Notes: a model not told the origin generated them from the letters alone. A stretch of DNA of 64,000 nucleotides from Oegoconia quadripuncta (GCA_949316235.1 OX438742.1:32494853-32558852); one strand, 5' to 3'. Numbered from the stretch's first letter, positions 36,079 through 47,779 are shown. Translations and numbers: made by a program.

Positions 36079-38740
36079 ATAATAAAACAAATGTTCCAAC
36101 TACGAGACGCTAATCTGGCATAAATTATGTTTTATTAATTACGCGAGCATGCGACATGAGTGTTGCTTAAATGCAACACACTTGATAATAGTGAATGAAG
36201 TAGGGGTATTTCAGTTGTCGCTTCCATTTACTTTAGATTTCTAATGTTTTATTTTGCTGTTTTGTATCTCACAATCAAAATTAAATTTTACAGGATTTTG
36301 GGCTCTGCTCAATGGAAAGGATTGAAGTAATAAATGTCCAAACAGTTTTTTGAACGTCCTCAGTTTCATAAGTAAAACACAATTTTGCAGTATTTATTAT
36401 TGTTTACACAATAGAATACTTACTGCAAAATTATGTTAAATCGTCTGTATTGTCCACACAACAATGTCTGCCAACTAACTTAATAAATTCATAGAGCATC
36501 TTTTGCGCAAATCTATCACCGTATCACATAGCTAAACTTTTGATGGATCACGGGCACGCGTCGTGACGGATCCTTTCCGATCATGCAATGATCATCGCCA
36601 TGAGTGATAGCTCAATGATGAATGCCAAGTTAAATTCTATTTTGCCGACACCTTTATACTATGTAGTATATACTACTTATATATGTACTATGTACTTTAT
36701 ACTGTGACAATAAATATACACTACTCTTTCTTAATGTAATATGTATATAGCTACAAGGTAAAATTATCTCCTAAACGTTTTCAATATCGCTTGAAACCAT
36801 TGAAAAAAGTTATATAACTCTAGCGCGAACCACGCTTTTCTTTTCTAAAGAAAGAAAACTTAACTTTTTTTATGAAATGCAATGTTGCCGAGAATAAAAT
36901 AAAACAAGCAATATATCTATAGATATTTATCACCATAGTAGAATTGTTACTTAGAAAAAAATCCAAAAAATTGATAAATATTATTATAATTTGTACTAGT
37001 AGATTTATTTATAAAACCTCCAACTCCGGCCTAAATCAATTGACTAATTTGTGATTTTCTTCGAAATCGATATTTAAAAACAGTGTTTTTATGAAATTTT
37101 TATTTTATTTAAACATTTTTTAAATACATTGGTCAGTTTTAGAATTTGTTTCATCAAAACTTATGGAATTATTTATAGGCAAGTATGTCAAAAGGATGCT
37201 AAAGTCGGATAAAATTTACCGTGGTGATATATGTATATATCATCGTGGGTATACCCTATGACATTCCCGGGACCAGGACAAAATTAAATATAAAGACACC
37301 CCATTTGTCCAAATCGATTCAGGCGATTAGGCTGTAGGTGGTAACATACATAGGTACATACAAACACACACATATACATACGTACGAGTAAAAACCAGTA
37401 CCATGCTTTTGGTTTCGCCGATTGTATACCTCAAAGAATGTCTTTTTGTAAAAAAAATTGGACCTCCCATTTCAAATTTTTCCAATCATGACTTTGTATA
37501 GTAAATCTAAAAATATATGCAAGGCCGCAGTTATTATTTTAACAAGATACAATAATTCATCTATAAAATTATTATTCTTTCCTATAAAATCCTAAGATCT
37601 AGCATATTTTTCGTTGTGGTATTCACCTTCTTTATTATGTTGTACTAGAGATTTCACAGTCATATGCATATTTAATCCGCCATCAACCTAACTGATAAAC
37701 AACCCAACTTTAACACAGTTTGAACCGCAAGATTAACAACTCAGATCCGCTATACATCAAAGGCTCACCCCTTGTATTAGAACAATACAGCTTCTTTGAA
37801 ACTGTCAAACATTTATAACGTCTTACAGCTAGCAATACGTATGTAAATGTCTTAGGAATGGTCCCTTCACAGTCACTTTACTGTTATGGCAAGATGCCCT
37901 AAAATGCCTTCCATGTATACAAGTTGGAGTGACACACGTCATTGTAAAATGGAAAACATTTTCATATTATCATTTTAAATATTATTACGGCTAAAACAAA
38001 ATAATATTTATTTCCTTTAAATAACTTGGGTATAAATTGCATAAAACATTAGAAATAGAGTTTTGTTTTGTTAAGACCTTCACCATTTCACATGAGCATC
38101 CTAAATGTTTCCCGAGCGTTGTAGTTCGTTAAACTATGTTTCTGTGTGTTTCCCGTGTAGCGAACCGTAGCTAAGTGCTTTAGATTTCGATTGCAAATGT
38201 TCGTGAAATTCAAAACAGGCCGTTTGTACGTCACTGAACGTCGGGTCGATTTATTGAAGTGATTTTAGAGTGATTTTCGGATTTTATAGTAGGATGTGAA
38301 ATTCGCTTTACGTGATATTTCTTTTATTTGTAAAAAAATATCACCTAAGGCGAAAGTGTGTATTTCTATAAATTCGATTTACCACTTAGAGACCTTGATT
38401 GAGACCTGTTAACGTAAATAATCCCTATTTCATATACCATGTGGCCGCATGCACTCTGTTTAACAAATTTTTCTATTTTAAATATACTTGGAATAAGTAA
38501 ATATATAGGTAGCACTTATCTTCAAATACCATATTTGATCACTGTTTGTTAGTTCCAATCTATTACAAAATATTAATCCCTTTAATCAACTAAAGTCACC
38601 TCACAACGCGGATCTTTGAGAGCCTTTCAAGAACTATTCAAAGTGCGCCATCAATTCAGTCTCACAAACGGTCTCGGGCCATTGTGACAAATATCAAAAC
38701 GTTACGAACAAACTGTTCCATTAGTCAAATTAATTATTTA
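36079..38740. other. AT-rich stretch, no feature recognised
   Basis: Around 37310-37440 the text resembles generic repeat debris (gattaggctgtaggtggtaac). A GC-richer patch at 38100-38290 has no open frame with splice sites. Confidence 0.45.
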
Positions 38741-38751
38741 CCATCCTGCAG

Positions 38752-38825
38752 ACTGGAGACATTTGTCCCTTTGACCATATCGCGTCTCGGGCTAGGGGTT
38801 GAAATATTGGCAATTCCTGTAAGAG
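38752..38825 (+). CDS. Candidate short internal exon, 24 codons
   Basis: A good acceptor (ttaattatttaccatcctgcag) and a consensus donor (GTAAGT) bound 74 bases. Only one of three frames is open: LETFVPLTISRLGLG followed by VEILAIPVR, phases 1 to 1. The hydrophobic character would suit a membrane or secreted protein. Its size is small enough for chance, and the next candidate exon (39023-39094) does not match in phase. Confidence 0.22.
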
Positions 38826-39022
38826 GTAAGTTGTCGATGGTTTACTGTTAGCATTAGTTTCCGAATTGCTAAGCGTGGCTCTAAAGTTTGGCAGTATGTA
38901 TGTCTATTGTCTAATAACTGGAAAACTGTGGGAGCTTATGACAGATGTCTAGAGTTAGGCTTAACCAAACCAGTGGGATTTCATTCTAAGACTGCGTTTA
39001 ACATTCATGTCGGATTTTGTAG

Positions 39023-39094
39023 TATCATGTGGCAATGTATAGTTCCCTAACTTTCAAACTATTGGACTGCTTCTACTCCCGCCGAAAGCAAAAG
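39023..39094 (+). CDS. Candidate short internal exon, 24 codons
   Basis: Between gtcggattttgtag and GTAAGT lie 72 bases open in one frame: YHVAMYSSLTFKLLDC followed by FYSRRKQK. A stop coincides with the acceptor AG in that frame. There is no other support. Confidence 0.15.
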
Positions 39095-39141
39095 GTAAGT
39101 GATGTTTTCAAACTTTTATATAAAATCTTTTTCGTCCTTCA

Positions 39142-39208
39142 CGTGTTGAGTTTTGAGTTCACCTATTTATATTGAATATTAAAATAGGTGAACTCAAAAC
39201 TCAACACG
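39142..39208. repeat. Perfect 27-bp hairpin
   Basis: Arms 39142-39168 and 39182-39208 are exact reverse complements around a 13-base loop. It is followed at once by another hairpin that reuses the loop sequence. Confidence 0.9.
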
Positions 39209-39222
39209 AGAACAACAACATA

Positions 39223-39272
39223 TCGATATTGAATTTTAAAATAGGTGTACCTATTTTAATATTCAATATCGA
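39223..39272. repeat. 24-bp hairpin with one mismatch and 2-base loop
   Basis: Arms 39223-39246 and 39249-39272. The right arm reads, in reverse, tcgatattgaatattaaaatag, which repeats the loop and right-arm start of the previous hairpin (39170-39188), so the two were made from the same template. Confidence 0.88.
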
Positions 39273-40499
39273 CAATCAGCTAGTGAATCTCTATAGCAAT
39301 TTGATATCAAGTGCATTCGTAATCCGTCTGTCTGCCGCGAACAATACTCCGGAATACATTAACGTGAAGTCAACGGCAAAACCGCGATCTCAGTTTACAG
39401 GACATGTCCCTCCCGGCCTTTGATGGTTTTGTATTTCTCGGAAATACTAAATTACACTGCAAAGTGGTTCCTAACAATCGCATTTGTGGAGGAAGGAAAT
39501 TTACTATCGAAATTTTGAGTCTGATTTGGTTTTGTTACAATTTCGGAATGCTGAATAATTGATTTTCTATAAAATGTAATCCTACAAGTTTTCACAACGA
39601 TGAATATTGAATAACTGGGTGATCTAACGTTGGTAGCACGTGCTGCGATTTTCATTTCTTAAAACTATATAAATCAGTTATCTGGTGCATATCTAAATCT
39701 AATAATTCTTATCCTTCAGCGCCTTATCATCAGCAAAGGTAAACCGGATAAAGAAACGAAACGTTAGAGAAAAAAAATCGGAGATAGGTATAATCAAAAT
39801 ATTGGCCAAATATTTTATAACTCATTGAGAGCATATTTGTTAGTGCCTTCCACAACTTCGTAGTTCTAAGACAAGTAACCTCCTCCTGCACTGTGACTTG
39901 TATAAATTATTGTGAACCTATATCCCTATTTATACAGATACATAACTAACATTATCTTTCGATATGAAAACCAGACATCAGAATAATAGAAAAGAATAGG
40001 AAGTTCGTTTTTATTGTAATTGAGATCCCAAATTATGTAATGGAGGAAGATAAATAAATTAACAAAAGACTAATTGGCAAATGTAAACTAATACGCCTCT
40101 CTCATTATACATATTTATCTGTACAACTTCACTCTACGGTACAGATTTATATAATAAAGCTGCACAATATTGCTTTCCTCAGAAAAAAACTAATAAAACA
40201 AAAATAAATTGCAGTAGTCGTCATAATCCTAAATTGGTTTCCAAACATCAAATTTTAAAAAAGGAATCTATGATTGAATCAACACGCGATAAATCAGGGG
40301 ACCGTTAAGGGGTCTCTATTGTATTCTTTGCAAAGTTATAAGTTTACTGGAAGTGCCGACTATCGATAGAAAAGACATTATTAAAGTATCGTTCTTGTAA
40401 GTACCTATGTATTAAATTTCGAATACACTAAATATAGTTTAATACATGAAAGTCCAGCTAACTTGAAGTAATGTTACGACATTTAAACATTAAATTTAA
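39273..40499. other. Spacer, nothing recognised
   Basis: The plus frame ending 39423 lies partly in the hairpins. No exon-like segment was found. Confidence 0.45.
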
Positions 40500-40509
40500 A
40501 TTTTGGTAG

Positions 40510-40750
40510 CGTAGAATAGTCAATATTTACATAGGAGCGGATTCAGGATGTTGATGGTGCTACCCACGTGTTGTAGTGTATCCGGTATGTTCGCAGAAGC
40601 GATAGCTAACAGACGATAGTGCCCAAAGTGTAGCCTCCCTGATAAAGCGCAGCAGAGAAAGTCACAGCAGCAACTCTTGGAGAGGGCGGATTGTTCGTGG
40701 TGTGGCATAGGAACTCCGTATAAATGGAGTCCGGAGATAGATTTAAGTAA
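40510..40750 (-). repeat. GC-rich coding-like block, probably repeat-derived
   Basis: Two overlapping minus frames are open here, one reading SPDSIYTEFLCHTTNNPPSP and then RVAAVTFSAALYQGGYTLG before a stop. No start or splice signal is convincing. The composition contrast with its flanks suggests a transposable-element fragment; the family is unknown to me. Confidence 0.35.
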
Positions 40751-41239
40751 GTAGTTATTATACTAACATGGGTTATAAATATCTTTTTTACTAACAAAAT
40801 ATGGATGGTATAGGTAGAAATTAAAGTTTATAATAATATATAGACTTGTGTAACGGTTCTTGTTGTTTTATTTCTTTGATTTGCTATTGTGTTCAAAGCA
40901 ATATTGAGTGTGAATGTTAGGGCAAGTAATTGTGAAGATGTTGGCATCGGATTGCGGAGGCCCTTTGCTCCTCTGAGGGGACATTCGAGGGATAAGTGAT
41001 ACATCAGTGTCGAATGATATCCGGAAGTTATCCATCGTAGTTTAGTTGTGAGTTTAAACTTGGAACGCGTGATATTCTTGGCACATTAAGGTTATATTTT
41101 TCTAATTTGCAATTTTAACGTATCCAAACTCTAACTTCTAGGTTAAAAATAATTTTTTTACACAAGCATTTAATACTCTATCATGAGACACTGATCATAT
41201 TATTCATATTGATCACAATGACGAGTAACATAACTAAAC

Positions 41240-41500
41240 CTAAACTAGCATTTGTTTTATTACAGAGTCCCTATGACAACCATCCGGCATAATCATCAGA
41301 CTTGCTCTGTGATATAATAATATTGAATCCATAAAGTCACGACCCCGAACCCAAATGCACAACATTTTCGGTTCACCTTCGAACATAAATGTACAAGTGA
41401 CAGAGAATGTGCCTATTAAAACGTGGATGTCTATAGGTAGATGTTGTTTGTTGGGATAAGCCCTAGGGCCATAGTCGCCTTTTACGATAATCACTGGAAG
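41240..41500 (-). repeat. Interspersed repeat family D, reverse copy
   Basis: It contains catagtcgccttttacgat, the reversed gtaaaaggcgac core, and caccttcgaacataaatgtac. The order agrees with 27000-27290. Confidence 0.55.
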
Positions 41501-42265
41501 AGATTGGTGGGTAGTTTTGCAAAATTTCAGCTTAATTGAACATATGGAAATGGATCAAATTTTACTTTTAAAGATTGATTACGGACAATCGCTACTGGAA
41601 CAGGTGAAACCAAATATAAGTTTGCAAATAACCACAATTATGTCGTATATTTATGTTATCGCACAGGTACACATGGGTTTTTTATCATTTCTACAAATAT
41701 GTACTTCCTGCGCATTATAGATTAAATTATGTAATAAATTTGCACTTGTCAATGTTGAAATACCACGCAATGTTTTAATTAATGTTACGAAAATAAAATT
41801 TTGAAGTCCCTTTGTTTACTGAAGGGGAAATAATTAGAGCAGATTCGAAGAGGAACGAACGGAAGGAAACAAAAAACAGTAATAATTCATCAGGTACAGG
41901 AAGAGATAATCCAAAAATTCTAACAATAGGAAAAAAAGAATTACATCTGGAAATAGGATACGGAGGGAAGAAAGATCAGGCAAATTAGCAATTATATTTT
42001 TAAAAATTCAGACGAGTGCCTTGTTTTAAAAGCGGTGTCGTATGTTTTGTTTTTGCAATCTGAAACCGAGGGGTATTAAGGATACTAAACGTATGACGTG
42101 GAAGTGCCTAATTGCTTGTATCGCACAACGAGTCGAATAAAATTCTAAATACTCGTATTGTATTGCTACTTTATTTAATCTAGCTGCAACCCCGACATCG
42201 TCTGTTTGGGATTATGAGAGTAGATGAAAATTATGCGTAGTAACAATATGAGTGCGATAGGGAGT
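41501..42265. other. Spacer, nothing recognised
   Basis: The plus frame 41517-41720 has no supporting signal. Confidence 0.4.
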
Positions 42266-42270
42266 TTTTC

Positions 42271-42347
42271 GTGTCCGTTTTTTTTTTTTAATTTTATTTT
42301 AAAAGTTTATAATTAAACTTTTAAAATAAAATAAATGTTTCGGACAC
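42271..42347. repeat. Inverted repeat at the tail of a SINE
   Basis: An 18-bp perfect stem (42291-42308 / 42315-42332) is enclosed by gtgtccg (42271-42277) and cggacac (42341-42347). The right side is the A/T tail and first bases of the reversed SINE that follows, so the left side is a mirrored copy of the tail. Confidence 0.75.
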
Positions 42348-42560
42348 TTAGGTACACCAATTATCTAGCCCCAAAGTAAGCAAAGTTTGGACTATTGATA
42401 CCAGATAACGGATAAACGTACATAAATATTTATATAAAATTCATGACTCAGGAATAAATGCTCTAATTCGTCAAATAAACATTTATCCCTAGCGGGATTC
42501 AAACTGGCAAACTGTGGTTTCGCTGACAAGGTCTATAACCACTACACCAATCGGTCGTCG
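42345..42560 (-). mobile_element. tRNA-derived SINE (family B), reverse
   Basis: Read on the minus strand: cgattggtgtagtggttat, a B-box region ggtttgaatcccgctagg (partly decayed), aaatgtttatttgacg, then a body with tccgttatc and tttgcttactttggggctag, then aaataaaatttt tail. It aligns along its length with 52600-52835. Confidence 0.7.
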
Positions 42561-42675
42561 GTTTTAGTTGAGTAGTGTGTTAACCAGACATCGTTTTATA
42601 CCGATTGTTAAAACAACATTATTTCATGTGACTTCAAGTATAGGACGACGTAAATAATTAGAATCAAAGATTATA

Positions 42676-42928
42676 CAGGGTGGAATTTTATTCTTGTAAT
42701 TCCTGTTTACTAGTGACTCTACTCCTGATTACGAACAACTTTCCACTAGGAACCATTGCCAAATTCAGCCGAAAATTGTGGGACTTCTAAAAGGTGGTTT
42801 TAGAATGGTATACTTTATAATCGCAAATATTTTGACCGAATTCGACTAAGGTTCCTTGGGGAAAGTTGTTCGTAATCAAGAGTGGCGTCACCAATTAATG
42901 GGAATTACACAAATTCAAATTCACCCTG
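42676..42928. mobile_element. 253-bp MITE, Tc1/mariner-like ends
   Basis: It is flanked by TA on each side, starts CAGGGTGGAATTT and ends AAATTCACCCTG. Inverse subterminal blocks (gattacgaacaactttccac / gaaagttgttcgtaatcaag) make it largely palindromic. A related eroded copy is at 27960-28187. No coding part. Confidence 0.78.
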
Positions 42929-44229
42929 TATAGCGTCCTATCTTCAATTTAAGAGCTATGCTCTTGTCGGTGGAATCCTTTCCACACTACTCTACATTCC
43001 ACACTTTCTTTGACTTCCTAATCTAAAAAAAAATCTACTATAATATTTTGTGTAATTCATTTCTAAGGTTACGTAATGGTAGGCATTACAATTATAGGAA
43101 ACGTTTAAAGTAACTATTCATTATAAGTTAATTTTGAAGATTGCATTTTAAAGGAAAATTTTTAAGCTAAAATATGTACGACATCGCAAAGACACTTTCT
43201 CAAACAACGTAGACGAGTCAATTTTATAAACGATAAGAACGTCAAGATGTGGTCTGCTCTTTAATGGCGAATTTTATTTCTGATTCATAACTAATAACCT
43301 AATTGCCCGTGCGATAATCCCATAAAAAAGTGTTATCTAAATTTTCCATTGTACATACCCATCCAGCCTGAATCGACAAGTGCTAGCTTTTTGTATTATT
43401 ATTTCTATAATTCAAAAATATCAAAAAAACTTAACTAATACGAGACTGAAAGAGGAAAACGATATCCGTGTCCAAAATTTGAAAGGTTTCAAACTGATAT
43501 CAAAACTAACATGCCTGTAACTATAGGTATTGTAAACAAAATGATATTTCAATTTTTTGTGACACTGTAATGCGTCATGCATGCAGATTTATCCCATGTC
43601 ACATAATTTGCATATGACTTGCGCGGACACAGGGTCGCGCGTGTTATACTCTGTTTCATGGAGATTACATTTATTTTCAATCTTCGTCCTTGATTGAAGA
43701 GTGATTATGAACGTTGTGTTTTGAATTCAAAAAGTATTTCCATTCGAATATATTTCACATTGCATCCAATCAATTCGACTAGTTGTTTGATTTGAATGGG
43801 ATGGTTTTTGTAGTGTATCACCAGAGTTTATTTGAATATTACATTGAAGTTTTTAAGAAGTTTTTTTTATATACACCGTGTCTGAACGAATTATGCACTA
43901 AAACCTTGTCTGCAATTTAGAGTTTCAGTGAAAACAGTCAGCATAATGGATCACAAAGATTTTGTCATAAATAGTGATCGCAGTCAAATAATAACAAGAC
44001 GACCTGATTTATTTTAAAGTCGGTTAAAAATACAACGAATCTTCAAAGAGATATCTATGTAAATCTATTAAATAGTAGACTAAAATTGGACGTCCCTTCA
44101 AATTACACAACTTGCACCAATGAGCACCAAAATTTGGTTAAACATTGTAAAGTTAATTTCAAAGGAATTGAATATTCTTTGATGATACTGTTATTATAAG
44201 ATTGGTTGGTTGGAGTCCGGTGAATACAA
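42929..44229. other. AT-rich stretch, nothing recognised
   Basis: Stops are frequent in all frames. A short GC patch at 43620-43650 has no frame. Confidence 0.45.
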
Positions 44230-44324
44230 TGTCAAAGGCTTACAAACAACAGATTGTTGCCGAACGGAATTACGCTGGAAAAGAAGAGCCTTGAAATAGA
44301 TGGTGAAGTATTATTATATACTAG

Positions 44325-44440
44325 CTTTCCGATCGCAGCTTCGCCTGCGTCGATTAACTTTAACGCGGATACGTTTAATTTGTTTATCCCGCGAGAACTA
44401 CTCACTTTATCAGGATACAAAATGTCCTATGTTTTCATGT
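44325..44440 (-). repeat. Family C repeat, reverse, truncated
   Basis: cagcttcgcctgcgtcg..cgcggatacgtttaatttg..actcactttatcaggata is the reversed end part of the family at 35848-36078. The short frames on both strands here are products of the repeat. Confidence 0.65.
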
Positions 44441-44823
44441 TATATATGATTTTAAAGAGGAGTAATTATTTTAGGACAATACAAATCCAAAATATTAATA
44501 TTGGATATTCAGGGTAGAAACGAAAAGTCTAATATAAGTGTCTCCGTCCCTAGTGCAAAAAAACATGTGATTTTTTTGCCAGGAATTTTTTATTGCATAT
44601 CATAACATCATTCGTCTTAGTTTCTATTCTTCATAAAATTATCTCATTAACACGTTTGTCTACACTGTATGTAGACCGGACCACCCAATATAGAAAAAGA
44701 TAACAGTTATTACACTTGCTGGGAGATGCAACGTTCAACATGTCATAAGGGACAAATAGTTTATTATTATGAGTCTCCAAAATAATCTGCAGCAGTAGGT
44801 ATTATCCAACAAATTATCCACAG

Positions 44824-44913
44824 GTCCATTGTTCCGTAACAGGAGGGTCAAGCAAAAAACAGTGGCAAGTGTGGCACAAGATGTCCGGCGCAGTTTGTCT
44901 TCATTGGAGACAG
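44824..44913 (+). CDS. Candidate exon, 30 codons, two possible frames
   Basis: An acceptor (caaattatccacag) and a weak donor (GTTTAT) bound 90 bases less AT-rich than the flanks. Two frames stay open: one gives VHCSVTGGSSKKQWQVW.., the other PLFRNRRVKQKTVASV.. then AQDVRRSLSSLETG. The second looks more protein-like, but its phase and the phase of the exon at 45202 then imply a different frame there. Unidentified. Confidence 0.2.
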
Positions 44914-45201
44914 GTTTATAGCTAGGGTGTGGTAAATAATATCAACCCGAGAAAAGACGTCATGCAACATTCATAGGAATTATGGGGTGATACAGGCTCC
45001 TTGCTTTTTCCTATATTTTGATTTTTTTTCTGCATATTAATTTCACTTTATCACTACACGATTTTTTCACATTAGTCTCAAAGGTAACTGATCAATATCA
45101 CTATTAATCTTTGTCCTTGATTGTTTAAGCATACAATTGTATTGCACAAATAGAATCTAATATAACTACGCTATGGCACCATAGATAGATTTTAATTACA
45201 G

Positions 45202-45406
45202 GATGGGTCTGTTCTCCAAATGAGTACGCCCTGTATTCAGGCCGTAAGTGGATTCTTACAAATACCTCTAGGCAGAAAATTATCTTTGTTGGAGCCTAAC
45301 AAGAATTATGGAGGGGCAGCTGGCGCCGGATCTTCTGTTATTGAGGAAATATACATCAATATATTAAAGGGAATGACGCTGACTATTGTGCCTGATAAGA
45401 ATTTCG
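45202..45406 (+). CDS. Candidate exon, 68 codons, unrecognised
   Basis: After an acceptor (agattttaattacag) the plus strand is open for 205 bases to a possible GTGAAA donor: DGSVLQMSTPCIQAVSGF, then LQIPLGRKLSLLEPNKNYGG, then EEIYINILKGMTLTIVPDK. The frame stays open beyond the donor to a TAA at 45556, the rest being hydrophobic and AT-rich. Base composition in the first 200 bases is typical of code. Another frame is open for 33 codons. No family is recognised. Confidence 0.3.
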
Positions 45407-45639
45407 GTGAAACTATGTGCAATATGTGTTATTCTCTTGTTTGGTTGGTATTCGCTTGTTTTAAGAAAATTTATACTTTAATTCGAGTAAATATAGTTAT
45501 ATATCTTAAATGTTACATTTCTTCTATAAACCTCAAGTTAGTAAGTAAAATAAATTAATTAATATCTTTGCACTACACACAGCGCCATCGAATTCCACAC
45601 TAATCAATTATGGATATCACATGGTTGATACATACATAA

Positions 45640-45900
45640 CATTATGACCGTTGTTCCAAACGAGGTGATCAGCGATATCCTAAACATTAAATTTAAAAGT
45701 TTAATGCTTGAAGCAACATCCACGTTTCACCTTACAAAATATACGGAAATACAGTGAAAGGAGGTGAGGCCAGCGCCGTTCAAACACGCAAATCTATAGA
45801 TGCTTATTGGTGGAAAGTCCCTTAGTCGCCTTTACGACACCCATGGAAAGAAACGGGTTAGCTCTATTCTTTTTACTTGCCGAAACCACACAGCACTAAC
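45640..45900 (-). repeat. Interspersed repeat family D, reverse copy
   Basis: Its reverse complement has tttctttccatgggtgtcg..taaaggcgactaagggac and gtaaggtgaaacgtggatgt, then aagcattaaac and aatgtttaggatatcgctg, in the order seen at 27000-27290. Confidence 0.65.
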
Positions 45901-45949
45901 ACTAATACATTTTTTTTGCAAATAAATATAATATGAATGAGAATTATCC

Positions 45950-46075
45950 ATATCTCTGATACAAGTGTCCGTATTCATCATGTAGACATATGGCCCTAGC
46001 GGGATTCAAATCCGCGACCTTTTAGTATAGCAGTGAGGGTTACACTACACCAAGAGGGTAAATAATTATCAACTG
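45950..46075 (-). mobile_element. SINE family B variant, reverse
   Basis: On the minus strand: cttggtgtagtg..ctatactaaaaggtcgcgg, B box ggatttgaatcccgctaggg, then catgatgaatacggacac and a tail ending tatttatttgcaaaaaa. It matches the copies at 58930 and 59260. Confidence 0.72.
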
Positions 46076-46089
46076 GCTATAAAATTCCA

Positions 46090-46352
46090 CTATAGAACGT
46101 AGCCTCTCCCTTAGTGCGGTTTAGATACAGCACTTTCTATGCCCTATTCGCCACACTAGGCGATAGTAGATTTTTTGGGAGCCCCCATCAATGATAAACT
46201 ACGCATCACTGGTGTATTCTATTATACTCACGACCCCTTAGTCGCCTTTTACGACACCCAAGGAAAGAAACGGTTTGGTCCACGGCCAACCCGCGACCTC
46301 CGAATCGTAAACCCAATGTTGTTTACATTGAGCCACGGAGGCGGTAAGCATT
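46090..46352 (-). repeat. Chimera of SINE family A head and family D
   Basis: On the minus strand the SINE A head (cctccgtggctcaatgtaaa..cattgggtttacgattcgg..aggtcgcgggtt) stops inside its B box and continues directly as ggccgtggaccaaaccg and the family D core cgtaaaaggcgactaagggg. The usual SINE body is absent. Confidence 0.7.
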
Positions 46353-46991
46353 TTCGAATATAAAAAATATTACACTAAAATCATAGGTGAAAGTATTGTA
46401 ACAGATGTAATACTCGTATATGCTCAGAATGTTACCAACCTAAATCCCAATTATAATAATAAGATGTATAATAAAATAAAATAATACATATAGTATTACT
46501 GTAATGTAATTTACAAAGGAATATTTATTCACCCCAAAATCGCTTACTAATCCACAGTTTCACCCCAAAATGTAGTTAAATGCAACTATTTCTGGTAAAT
46601 TGAAGTAAAAGGGAGCTTTAATCAAATTGTGGGATATAGGGATAGAGAGATAATCGAGTATTATCATCCACTTTAGTTTTTTGCCGGTAAATGAAGTTAT
46701 GAGTAGTCATGGGTCTGATGACGTTTTACTTTTTTTATAGCGATTAAGAACTTTAGTTCTCCCTCACCAATCGGCAGATTTTTAATTAAATAGGTACCTA
46801 AGCAGGGCAGGCGAGGAATAAGCAGCTACGAGTAACTAGTTTCCTGGCACTTCAAATTATTTTGTTACTTTTAACGTGAAGCTAACGTATTGTTTATATT
46901 ATATAACAACAATTTATTATTGTTAAACATTATTTGACCATTTAATTTAACATGTAAGTTTAAGTTAGTAAATTAGTTTATGTTAAAATAT

Positions 46992-47063
46992 AAGCTGCTT
47001 ACTAGTGTAAGCAGCTTCGCTTAGCTTTATATATAAGCAAGTTAGTACTTGCTTATATATAAA
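46992..47063. repeat. Two adjacent perfect hairpins (11 and 16 bp stems)
   Basis: Stem one: 46992-47002 / 47007-47017 with loop tagt. Stem two: 47026-47041 / 47048-47063 with loop ttagta. Both share the word aagc..gctt. Together they could form a cruciform pair; no gene terminator role is evident. Confidence 0.82.
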
Positions 47064-47770
47064 ACAACTCTGTCTGTTTATGGAGGAGCATCCCGATCAT
47101 TCTCCAAACCAGTTGATGACAAACTATGCGAAATGCGTGTTTGACCCACCGACAAATTATAGGTCTGTTTGACTAAATTATCAGTAACACAAAAATAGTC
47201 AATTATATGGCTGCAAAAATGTATAATACTGTACAGACGATTTAAGGATTCTATCGGGGCGTGTATTTAAAACGATATTGTGAGAATGGTTGGTCTAACT
47301 CAACTAAGGAATTCTTGAGGAAAATTTATATAATTATTACCTATTGTTAATTATTATTCTAATTATACTTGGTAAATGTTGTAGCGAATGCTTGACATAT
47401 AAAATTGTAAAAAAGTAAGTCATAAATAATATGTATTTGCACTCTTGAATCTAGGCAGATTTTGCTGGGACTACGTAATTATAGCATCTAACACCCAAAA
47501 TCATTTGCAAATAAATTACTATTCCATTTCGTGATGAAACAAGTACAACCGTTTAATTGGGTGTACTTACAAATAATTATCTAAATATATACGTCCAATA
47601 AGAAATCATAAATGTATTTTCATAAATATACGAATATCCAAATTGTACAAGCAATTTGGCTTACCGTGCGCTTTAAAAACGCGATATTCTATTTGTAGGA
47701 TATAAATCATACATTACCTGGTAAGATTACCGCGAGCGTAAGGGTTGCGAGGTTGCAACTGTGACAGGCA
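47064..47770. other. AT-rich spacer, nothing recognised
   Basis: No exon or known repeat was found. Confidence 0.45.
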
Positions 47771-47779
47771 ATTTGTCAT

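Noticed and set aside
39172..39423. 83-codon plus open frame
   Set aside because: It begins inside the double hairpin; the first part is palindromic copying, the rest has no support.
44232..44517. Open frames on both strands
   Set aside because: They lie in repeat family C, which is nearly stop-free in several frames.
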